Positions 6,138 to 11,550 of a stretch of DNA of 11,550 nucleotides are shown here, one piece after another (positions within the stretch are counted from its first letter, which is position 1; each line of letters begins with the position of its first letter). Position numbers and translations under genes: made by a program. A model generated the notes under the pieces. It was not told the origin of the DNA, made no database searches, and worked only from the letters and a program-made list of their open reading frames with translations. The DNA is taken from positions 1 to 11,550 of the forward strand of contig CAMBHX010000047.1 in the NCBI GenBank assembly GCA_945867285.1, read 5' to 3'. Origin of the DNA: Sulfuricurvum sp. IAE1 (GTDB taxonomy: Bacteria > Campylobacterota > Campylobacteria > Campylobacterales > Sulfurimonadaceae).

Positions 6138-7645
6138 TCTTCTTCTCCTTGTTGGTTTGGGTTTAGGGGTTTCATTGCTGGAAATAGCAATACGTCTCGT
6201 ATAGAGTGCTGATTAGTTAGCATCATTACCAAGCGATCAATTCCGATACCTTGGCCTGCTGTAGGAGCCATACCGTATGAGAGGGCGGTGACAAAATCTT
6301 CGTCCATCTCGTGTGCTTCATCATCTCCGCTGTCTTTGGCTGCCATTTGTCCCTCAAAACGCTCGAGCTGATCGAGAGGATCATTAAGCTCACTAAAGGC
6401 ATTAGCAATTTCACGTCCTGCAATAAAAAGTTCAAATCGATCCGTCAGCTCTGGACGTGCATCATTACGTCTAGCAAGTGGTGAAATTTCTACGGGATAA
6501 TGGGTGATAAAGGTAGGATTGATAAGCTTGGCTTCAACAAATTCATCAAAAAGCTCTCCTTGAAGCTGTCCTAAGTTAAGCGTGACTTTGGCTTCAAGTT
6601 TTTGCGCACGTAAATAGTCAAGAATTTTTTCTTTGTTGTTAACAACATCTGCAGGGACACCTCCAATAACTGTCAAACTTTCAATCAATTCGATTTCAGT
6701 AAAACAATCAAAATCAATTTCGATGTCACCATGAGGTAGCCGCTTTGGAAGATTAAGATGGTCAAAAAGATATTCAAAATATTCTTTGGTCAAAATAATT
6801 AAATCTTTATAGGTTTTAAAGGCCCAATAAAATTCAATAGAGGTGAATTCAGGATTATGAGTAGCGTCCATCCCCTCATTACGAAAATTACGATTGATTT
6901 CAAATACTGCCTCAAAACCACCAACAATAAGACGTTTGAGATACAGCTCCGGTGCAATACGTAAAAATCGATCAATTCCAAGGGCATTATGATGGGTTAC
7001 AAATGGCTTAGCATTGGCGCCACCTGCGATGGGATGCATCATAGGAGTTTCAACCTCCAAAAACCCTTTGTCTTCGAAAAATCGTCGAGTCAGACTGATC
7101 ACTTGTGAACGAATTTGAAAGGTTTTTCGCACTTGTGAATTCATAATTAAATCCAAATAGCGTTGGCGGTAGCGCAATTCTTTGTCTTGAATGCCATGAA
7201 ATTTTTCAGGCAAAGGGGAAATGGCTTTGGTGAGGATTTTTAGTGTATCGACATGAAGAGAGAGTTCTCCTTGTTGAGTGACAAACGGATAACCACTGAC
7301 CTCAATAATATCACCTACTTCGATGAGTTTTTTAAAAACGTCATTATAAAAATTTTCTGGTAAATTATCGCGTGCAACATAGATTTGAAGCATTCCGCTC
7401 TCATCTTCAATTTTGAGAAAACTGGCTTTCCCCATAAGACGATAAAGCATGATGCGCCCAGCTATAGTGTAGTGTCGATGTTCATCTCTTTTGTCTTCAA
7501 GATTAAAAAGATCAGAGTTGACATTATGAAACTTCTGGATTGTTGTGTTGCGCTGTGAATGATTCGCATAGGGATCAATTCCTGCTGCACGCAAAGCGTT
7601 GGCTTTATCGATTCGTTGAACTACATATTGATTATCGAATGTCAC
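6134..7645 (-). CDS. lysS: Lysyl-tRNA synthetase, class II
   Basis: The product (503 aa) charges tRNA-Lys. An OB-fold anticodon-binding domain spans about 59-140 (TIAGRIMLYRLMGKASFLKI...), followed by the class II catalytic core: motif 1 region around FLEVETPMM (195-203), motif 2 FRNEGMDATHNPEF (254-267), the insertion GREIANAFSEL (410-420) and motif 3 GIGIDRLVMMLT (466-477). The frame is open to an ATG at 7732, but the start chosen is GTG at 7645-7643: it has an AAGGA site 8 bases upstream, and the long form would overlap the end of fur by about 86 bp. The stop of fur is one base upstream (TAACGTG), and the stop of lysS overlaps glyA. Placement just after fur is the arrangement known from C. 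jejuni, where fur and lysS are adjacent. Confidence 0.97.
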   Translation of the reverse strand: MTFDNQYVVQRIDKANALRAAGIDPYANHSQRNTTIQKFHNVNSDLFNLEDKRDEHRHYTIAGRIMLYRLMGKASFLKIEDESGMLQIYVARDNLPENFYNDVFKKLIEVGDIIEVSGYPFVTQQGELSLHVDTLKILTKAISPLPEKFHGIQDKELRYRQRYLDLIMNSQVRKTFQIRSQVISLTRRFFEDKGFLEVETPMMHPIAGGANAKPFVTHHNALGIDRFLRIAPELYLKRLIVGGFEAVFEINRNFRNEGMDATHNPEFTSIEFYWAFKTYKDLIILTKEYFEYLFDHLNLPKRLPHGDIEIDFDCFTEIELIESLTVIGGVPADVVNNKEKILDYLRAQKLEAKVTLNLGQLQGELFDEFVEAKLINPTFITHYPVEISPLARRNDARPELTDRFELFIAGREIANAFSELNDPLDQLERFEGQMAAKDSGDDEAHEMDEDFVTALSYGMAPTAGQGIGIDRLVMMLTNQHSIRDVLLFPAMKPLNPNQQGEEE

Positions 7646-7646
7646 G

Positions 7647-8132
7647 TTAACTGTCCTTATTTTTCGTTTGGCATGTTTTACAAATGCCGTAAATTTGCAT
7701 CGAATGATCGGAAATTTTAAAATCAAAATCAAGGGCGATTTTCTCTTGACGTGCTTCTATTTCTTCACAGACGAACTCTGATATAGCACCACATTGGGTA
7801 CAAATGAGATGATCATGGTGATCTTTTGCTCCAAGCTCATACTTTTTACCTTGTGCACCAAAAGATAGTGAGGTAACCATATTGTTTTCTTCGAGCATTG
7901 AGAGAGTTCGATAAACAGTTGCAATACCTGTATTGAGCTCTGGGTGCTCTTTTTGAATAAGCTTGTGTAAGTCTTCAGGATTGAGATGTTCATCGCTATT
8001 ATACAGTGTCTCAAGAATAACTTCACGCTGTATAGTAAATTTGAGCGCATTTTCTTTGAGGAGCTGTTTGAAATCACTTAGGAGTTTAGTGTACTCAACC
8101 GTACGTTCAGTAAAATGTGAGTGAGTTTCCAT
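7647..8132 (-). CDS. fur: Ferric uptake regulator Fur
   Basis: The product (161 aa) is a metal-dependent repressor. The N-terminal winged helix ends in the recognition segment NTGIATVYRTLSML (67-80). The C-terminal dimerisation/metal domain carries HHDHLIC (105-111), the zinc-binding CxxC pairs at C111/C114 and C151/C154, and GAISEF with glutamate at about 119 at the position occupied by E108 in E. coli Fur. That glutamate favours Fur over PerR, which has aspartate there (compare the partial gene at the right edge). The ATG at 8132 is 2 bases after the cvpA stop; GGAG lies about 11 bases upstream, a longish spacing. A somewhat extended N-terminus (about 20 residues before the helix FKQLLKENALKFTIQR) is common in Campylobacterota Fur. 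It lies inside a housekeeping operon, so its transcription should be driven largely by upstream promoters. Confidence 0.95.
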   Translation of the reverse strand: METHSHFTERTVEYTKLLSDFKQLLKENALKFTIQREVILETLYNSDEHLNPEDLHKLIQKEHPELNTGIATVYRTLSMLEENNMVTSLSFGAQGKKYELGAKDHHDHLICTQCGAISEFVCEEIEARQEKIALDFDFKISDHSMQIYGICKTCQTKNKDS

Positions 8133-8134
8133 GG

Positions 8135-8710
8135 TTAATTATACTCCTTTTTTGTAGGATCTTCAGTTGCCGTGTTGTTTGAATTGTTTTCACTGCTATT
8201 GGAATCTAATAATCCTGTGACATCATCTGTTTCGATATGTAGGATGAAATTTCCTGTTGCAAACATTGGTTCAAATAAAATACTATCCTTGACATTTTCA
8301 CTAAAGTTTTCACGAATTGCAGTAACACTAAACAAAGCGTAGATGATAACGGAAAAAATAAAGAAAAATTTACTAGCACCTAATACAAATCCAACGACTC
8401 GATCAACAGAACCTAAGCCACTAAGAGCAGTGAGACGCTTAAATCCGATTCCTAATAGAACCATGAATAACCAAAAAATACCCACGGTAAAAATAAATCC
8501 AATGAGATTAATGGCAGAAGTTGATTCGAAATTAAAAAGAATTGTATTGAGAAGCTTGCCTAAGGTTCCACCTAAATGAGAAGCGACAAAAAGACCACCA
8601 ATAATTCCTATAAGACCAAAAAGCTCTTTCCAGAATCCATTTAAAAGTCCTTTAAGGCCAAGTAATAAAACAATAGTACCAACAGCTATATCTAGTGTGT
8701 TTAAATCCAT
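8135..8710 (-). CDS. cvpA: CvpA family inner-membrane protein
   Basis: The product (191 aa) has four predicted transmembrane helices (about 5-22, 28-45, 65-89, 106-131) and family-typical motifs: GLKGLLNGFWKELFGLIG at 18-35 and VDRVVGFVLGA at 102-112. CvpA proteins take their name from a need for colicin V production in E. coli; the biochemical function is not settled. After residue 131 comes an acidic soluble tail with a Ser/Asn-rich run (about 168-182) that is probably disordered. The ATG overlaps the stop of the diguanylate cyclase gene by 1 bp (TAATG) and the stop is 2 bases from fur. A cvpA homologue precedes fur in C. jejuni as well, so the pair is an ancestral arrangement. Confidence 0.9.
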   Translation of the reverse strand: MDLNTLDIAVGTIVLLLGLKGLLNGFWKELFGLIGIIGGLFVASHLGGTLGKLLNTILFNFESTSAINLIGFIFTVGIFWLFMVLLGIGFKRLTALSGLGSVDRVVGFVLGASKFFFIFSVIIYALFSVTAIRENFSENVKDSILFEPMFATGNFILHIETDDVTGLLDSNSSENNSNNTATEDPTKKEYN

Positions 8711-9633
8711 TATAGTTCAATCTCCATGTTGTCTTTACCATTCTTTTTTGCTCGATACAGTGCAGTATCTGCTCGATGAATAAGTGTGTCGAGTGTGTCG
8801 TCAGGGCACATTTGTGTAAGACCTAAGCTGATTGTAACAGAAATTTGCTCGTTTTGAAAAAGTGGTTTGTTCTGACGACATAACGAGAGTAATCGATTGG
8901 CAACTAGCTGCGCACCCTCTAAATTGGTTCGATTGAGAACGAGAAAAAACTCTTCTCCTCCGAAACGATAGATTTTATCTCCATCTCTGAGTGCTTTTTT
9001 GAGCAATTTAGCAATAAATATAAGAATTTTATCTCCTGCAATGTGCCCAAAGCGGTCATTAATGGATTTAAAATTATCAATATCTAGCATAATAACAAAA
9101 AGTTCTTGGAGTTTTTTATCGTGAGATAGAAGATTGTCAAAATGTTTCAATAGTGCATATCGGTTATAAGTTTTGGTCAGTGGATCGAGGGTTGATGTGA
9201 TTTCGAGATTTTTAACTTGTTCTTGCAACGCTTTTATGACACTGTTAGCTCTAGAGATTTCTCCAGTCAGATGGCTTTGAATATCGGAAAATTTTTCATT
9301 TAGAGCCTCTATATCAATATCATGTGTTTTATTTTGATCTAAAAGAGTCGAATGTTCTTGAGTAATTTTTTCAAAAATTTCATTAGATTGTGCATATGCA
9401 CTGATCCCAAGATGTGCCAAATCTTTATAGTTTGACTCTTGATTAGCTTCATATTCATGCAGTTCGAGTTCACCACTTAGATATAGATCTAAGACCTCCT
9501 TGGTTGCAATGGAAATTAGTTCAGAAAACTCTACAGGGGATATTTCATCTTGACGTGCACAGACAAGCTCTACATGAAAGGAGAGTTCTTTGCAAAACAA
9601 CAATAAAAAATGATTAAGTTGGCTGGATGTCAT
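8710..9633 (-). CDS. GGDEF-domain diguanylate cyclase with uncharacterised N-terminal region
   Basis: The product (307 aa) should make cyclic di-GMP from two GTP. The C-terminal GGDEF domain begins at about 149 (LDPLTKTYNRYAL) and includes MLDIDNFKSINDRFGHIAGD (182-201), the intact signature GGEEF at 225-229 and TALYRAKKNGKDN near the end. RDGD at 216-219 sits five residues before GGEEF and fits the RxxD allosteric inhibitory site, so product inhibition is likely. Residues 1-145 contain no domain I recognise; about 105-145 are heptad-like and probably a coiled-coil linker. There is no membrane segment, so the enzyme is probably cytoplasmic, with its input through the N-terminal region. The ATG at 9633 has AGAGAG just ahead. 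It is the first gene of the long operon, sharing 1 bp with cvpA. The C. jejuni version of this operon, as I recall, lacks it. Confidence 0.92.
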   Translation of the reverse strand: MTSSQLNHFLLLFCKELSFHVELVCARQDEISPVEFSELISIATKEVLDLYLSGELELHEYEANQESNYKDLAHLGISAYAQSNEIFEKITQEHSTLLDQNKTHDIDIEALNEKFSDIQSHLTGEISRANSVIKALQEQVKNLEITSTLDPLTKTYNRYALLKHFDNLLSHDKKLQELFVIMLDIDNFKSINDRFGHIAGDKILIFIAKLLKKALRDGDKIYRFGGEEFFLVLNRTNLEGAQLVANRLLSLCRQNKPLFQNEQISVTISLGLTQMCPDDTLDTLIHRADTALYRAKKNGKDNMEIEL

Positions 9634-9660
9634 AGGCTCTCTTGAAGTGTGTCAAAATTA

Positions 9661-9676
9661 TTATGTAATATCATAA
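9661..9676. promoter_or_regulatory. AT-rich inverted repeat at the predicted start of the diguanylate cyclase transcript
   Basis: TTATG, six bases, then CATAA form a perfect 5-bp inverted repeat lying just downstream of the TATAAT box at 9685-9690 on the minus strand, where transcription would begin. A repressor bound here could control the whole operon, including fur. It is only a partial match to a Fur box (about half of the 19 positions against the classical palindrome), so no regulator is assigned. Confidence 0.35.
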
Positions 9677-9684
9677 ATGGCGGT

Positions 9685-9690
9685 ATTATA
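9685..9690 (-). promoter_or_regulatory. Candidate -10 box for the dgc-cvpA-fur-lysS-glyA operon
   Basis: A perfect TATAAT on the minus strand, preceded upstream by a T- and A-rich tract and lacking a clear -35 hexamer, which is the usual look of Campylobacterota housekeeping promoters. It would give a leader of about 45 bases before the ATG at 9633. Confidence 0.55.
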
Positions 9691-9714
9691 CTTTTTAAAA
9701 CCTAAATATAGCTT

Positions 9715-9744
9715 TTGACTCATGAATCAGTGGTTTTTTAGGAT
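9715..9744 (+). promoter_or_regulatory. Candidate sigma-70 promoter for the DAHP synthase gene
   Basis: TTGACT at 9715-9720 (5 of 6 consensus), an 18-base spacer, and TAGGAT at 9739-9744 (4 of 6). Transcription from here would place repeat copy B in a leader of about 150 bases. An imperfect 14-bp palindrome (TGACTCATGAATCA, 9716-9729, one mismatched pair) overlaps the -35. A second possible -10 (TATAAA, 9874-9879) is nearer the gene. Which is used cannot be told from sequence. Confidence 0.4.
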
Positions 9745-9785
9745 AAATCGCTAAAATTGCCAATACCAATGGATGCTACGCATTA

Positions 9786-9845
9786 AAACGAACAAGTCCG
9801 TTTCAATGGCAAGGATTAAAGTCCTTTGCAATCCCCTGAAGTTAC
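9786..9845 (+). repeat. Structured intergenic repeat, copy B (compact form)
   Basis: This is the compact 60-bp version of the element seen at 4731-4864. The hairpin core (AAACGAAC, two bases, GTCCGTTT) plus GGCAAGGA at 9808-9815 is followed after 9 bases by the outer block TTTGCAAT...AAGTTAC (9825-9845). GCAAGGA and TCCTTTGC can pair as a second stem with one bulge. It points in the same + direction as copy A, but the genes downstream lie on opposite strands, so its orientation relative to the neighbouring gene is reversed. It sits between the candidate promoter and the start of the DAHP synthase gene. Confidence 0.75.
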
Positions 9846-9865
9846 CCGTATTTCTATTGATACGG
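9846..9865. promoter_or_regulatory. Inverted repeat upstream of the DAHP synthase gene
   Basis: CCGTAT, eight bases, ATACGG: a perfect 6-bp inverted repeat directly abutting repeat copy B and 38 bases before the ATG. No T-run follows, so it is not an intrinsic terminator. It overlaps where a -35 would lie for the alternative -10 at 9874-9879, so it could be an operator or a leader hairpin; no regulator can be named. Confidence 0.4.
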
Positions 9866-9903
9866 AAGAGTAATATAAAATTTGTCAATTTGGAGAATAG
9901 AAT

Positions 9904-11250
9904 ATGAGTACATGGAGCCGATCAAGCTGGAGAGAAAAACCAATAAAACAACAACCAATTTACCCTGACAAGGCGTCTCTTAGTGCTATTGAGGAACAGT
10001 TGAAAAATTATCCTCCTTTGGTATTTGCTGGGGAAGCACGTAATCTCAAAAAAGCTCTAGCTGATGTATGTGAGGGAAAAGCATTTTTATTGCAAGGTGG
10101 TGATTGTGCTGAGAGTTTTTCAGAATTTCACGCACATAATATTCGTGATACTTTTAAAGTTATGATGCAAATGGCAATTGTGATGACATTCGCAGGAGGT
10201 GTTCCTGTAGTAAAAGTAGGGCGCTTAGGTGGACAGTTTGCTAAGCCTCGTTCATCAGACATGGAAACAATCGATGGTATTAGTCTTCCTAGCTATCGAG
10301 GTGATATTATTAATGGGGTTGAATTTACTGAAGCAGCACGTATCCCTGATCCTTATCGTATGGTTCAAGCGTATAATCAATCGGCCGCAACACTCAATCT
10401 TCTGCGTGCATTTGCATCGGGGGGAATGGCTGATTTACACCAAGTGCATGCATGGAATTTGGGATTTGTTGGGCAAAATGAGATGAGCAAAAAATATGAT
10501 GAACTTTCTCGTCAAATTGATGATTCATTACGATTTATGGCAGCGTGTGGAATTACATCAGCAACGCACAGTGCTTTACGTGAAACGGATTTTTATACCT
10601 CTCATGAAGCCCTTTTGTTGAACTATGAAGAGGCATTCACTCGTCAAGATTCATTGACAGGTGAATGGTATGACGTTTCATCGCATATGTTATGGATAGG
10701 CGATCGTACACGTCAGCTTGATGGTGCTCATGTTGAGTTTATGCGAGGAATTAACAACCCAATTGGGATCAAAGCGGGACCAAGTATGGAAATCGATGAT
10801 TTGATTAATCTATGCGATGTTCTTAATCCCAACAATGAAGCAGGGCGTCTTAATATCATCGTTCGTATGGGCGCTGATAAAGTAGCTGATGGGATGCCCC
10901 GCTTAGTTCAAGCCATTGAGCGTGAGGGAAAAAAGGTTCTTTGGAGCTGTGACCCTATGCATGGAAATACAATTACTAGTAATGGATACAAAACGAGACC
11001 AGTGGATGCAGTCCTTAAAGAGATGAAAGAATTTTTCCAAGTACATAAATCCGAGGGAACTTATGCTGGTGGTGTCCATTTGGAGATGACAGGTAAAAAT
11101 GTGACCGAATGTTTAGGTGGGTCATTTGAAATTACATCTGAGAATCTTAAAAGTCGTTACCATACTCACTGTGACCCTCGTCTCAATGCTGATCAATCAC
11201 TTGAGTTGGCATTTTTGATTGCAGATACCCTTAAAGAAGCACATCGATAA
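9904..11250 (+). CDS. aroF: 3-deoxy-D-arabino-heptulosonate 7-phosphate (DAHP) synthase, class II
   Basis: The product (448 aa) condenses phosphoenolpyruvate and erythrose 4-phosphate to DAHP, the first step of the shikimate pathway. It is the class II (plant/AroG-II) type, starting with the family-typical W-S-x-x-S-W-R segment (MSTWSRSSWR). The four metal ligands known from Mycobacterium tuberculosis AroG align with C68 (GGDCAE), H353 (DPMHGN), E394 (VHLEMTG) and D424 (CDPRLN). The substrate-binding segments VGRLGGQFAKPRS (105-117) and VRMGADK (320-326) are intact. The start has GGAG 8 bases ahead. It is transcribed alone, divergent from the diguanylate cyclase and convergent with the PerR-like gene 5 bases downstream of its stop. 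The symbol follows Campylobacter/Helicobacter usage; aroG is also used for this class. Allosteric control by aromatic amino acids cannot be read from sequence alone. Confidence 0.97.
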   Translation: MSTWSRSSWREKPIKQQPIYPDKASLSAIEEQLKNYPPLVFAGEARNLKKALADVCEGKAFLLQGGDCAESFSEFHAHNIRDTFKVMMQMAIVMTFAGGVPVVKVGRLGGQFAKPRSSDMETIDGISLPSYRGDIINGVEFTEAARIPDPYRMVQAYNQSAATLNLLRAFASGGMADLHQVHAWNLGFVGQNEMSKKYDELSRQIDDSLRFMAACGITSATHSALRETDFYTSHEALLLNYEEAFTRQDSLTGEWYDVSSHMLWIGDRTRQLDGAHVEFMRGINNPIGIKAGPSMEIDDLINLCDVLNPNNEAGRLNIIVRMGADKVADGMPRLVQAIEREGKKVLWSCDPMHGNTITSNGYKTRPVDAVLKEMKEFFQVHKSEGTYAGGVHLEMTGKNVTECLGGSFEITSENLKSRYHTHCDPRLNADQSLELAFLIADTLKEAHR

Positions 11251-11255
11251 AAGTC

Positions 11256-11550
11256 TTATTGGCATTTCGGGCAGGTGCCTGAGATTACAATAGAAACTTC
11301 ATCGGCACTATATTTTTCTATTTTGATACTTTTTTCAATAAGCGAGGTTGGATTGAACTCAACATCTTTGAGTTCCCCACAGCTTTTACATAGAAGATGC
11401 GCATGGGGCTCTTTATCAATCTCATATTTTGATTTCTGTCCGGACAATTTGACTTCTCTAATCAGATTAACACCCATCATGGCGTGAACGTTTTTATACA
11501 GCGTGGCTAAAGATATAGAAGCAAATCTTTCACGTATTGTTTTGTAAAGC
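11256..11550 (-). CDS. perR: PerR-like Fur-family regulator (partial, N-terminus outside window)
   Basis: The frame is open from the right edge to the TAA at 11258-11256, giving the last 98 residues. It begins in the helix-turn-helix (RFASISLATLYKNVHAM) and continues through KYEIDKEPHAHLLCKSCGELKDVEF to a C-terminal CPKC, so both zinc CxxC pairs are present. The aspartate in GELKDV occupies the position of D104 in Bacillus subtilis PerR, where Fur has glutamate; the upstream D and HxH (EID...HAH) also fit the PerR regulatory metal site. This suggests a peroxide-sensing repressor, but the N-terminal histidine that is oxidised in PerR (H37) is outside the window. An internal ATG at 11480 is not the true start, because the recognition helix lies upstream of it. 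Convergent with the DAHP synthase gene. Confidence 0.85.
   Translation of the reverse strand, partial: LYKTIRERFASISLATLYKNVHAMMGVNLIREVKLSGQKSKYEIDKEPHAHLLCKSCGELKDVEFNPTSLIEKSIKIEKYSADEVSIVISGTCPKCQ

Noticed and set aside
6134..7732. Longer 532-residue version of LysS starting at 7732
   Set aside because: It would overlap fur by about 86 bp and add a non-homologous N-terminus; GTG at 7645 has a good ribosome-binding site and the usual family length.
1..11550. CRISPR arrays, tRNA or rRNA genes, insertion sequences, prophage genes, toxin-antitoxin pairs
   Set aside because: Looked for on both strands; no regularly spaced repeats, cloverleaf sequences, transposase or integrase motifs were seen. 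The only repeat found is the two-copy intergenic element.

Overview
The window looks like chromosomal core DNA of a member of the Campylobacterota (Epsilonproteobacteria), most likely a free-living, sulfur-oxidising type related to Sulfurimonas or Sulfuricurvum. The phylum call rests on gene order: cvpA, fur, lysS, glyA, a DUF1882 gene, a SPOR-domain gene and aroE run in the order I recall from Campylobacter jejuni (around Cj0399-Cj0405), with a similar order in Helicobacter pylori (around HP0181-HP0185). The genus is inference; base composition is moderate (judged by eye, not computed).

Layout. Positions 1-993, minus strand: the N-terminal part of a ModE-type molybdate regulator, cut by the window edge. 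An unrecognised 175-residue protein lies just upstream and overlaps modE by 11 bp. Positions 1065-9633, minus strand: a long, tightly packed gene string read in the order diguanylate cyclase, cvpA, fur, lysS, glyA, then a 191-bp gap, then DUF1882, SPOR protein, trpE, aroE. Most junctions overlap by 1-4 bp or are spaced by 1-2 bp, and two genes (lysS, trpE) start with GTG one base after the preceding stop. Positions 9634-9903: a 270-bp divergent intergenic region with promoter-like sequences for both sides, two inverted repeats and one copy of a structured repeat. Positions 9904-11250, plus strand: class II DAHP synthase. Positions 11256-11550, minus strand: the C-terminal part of a second Fur-family regulator, PerR-like, convergent with the DAHP synthase gene.

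Function. Three genes belong to aromatic amino-acid synthesis: DAHP synthase (entry step), AroE (shikimate formation) and TrpE (first committed step to tryptophan). lysS and glyA serve translation and one-carbon metabolism. Fur and the PerR-like protein would handle iron and peroxide responses; the diguanylate cyclase and CvpA add a c-di-GMP enzyme and a membrane protein at the head of the fur operon.

The most unusual non-coding signal is a dispersed repeat found twice, in the glyA-DUF1882 gap and in the region upstream of the DAHP synthase gene. It has a conserved 30-bp hairpin core (26/30 identical) and a conserved 21-bp outer block (18/21), separated by 9 bp in one copy and 82 bp in the other. 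I saw no transposase, phage gene, CRISPR array, tRNA or rRNA. There is no clear novel defence or mobile system here; the repeat, the unknown modE-linked gene and a possible primase-like motif pattern in the DUF1882 protein are the points most worth checking.
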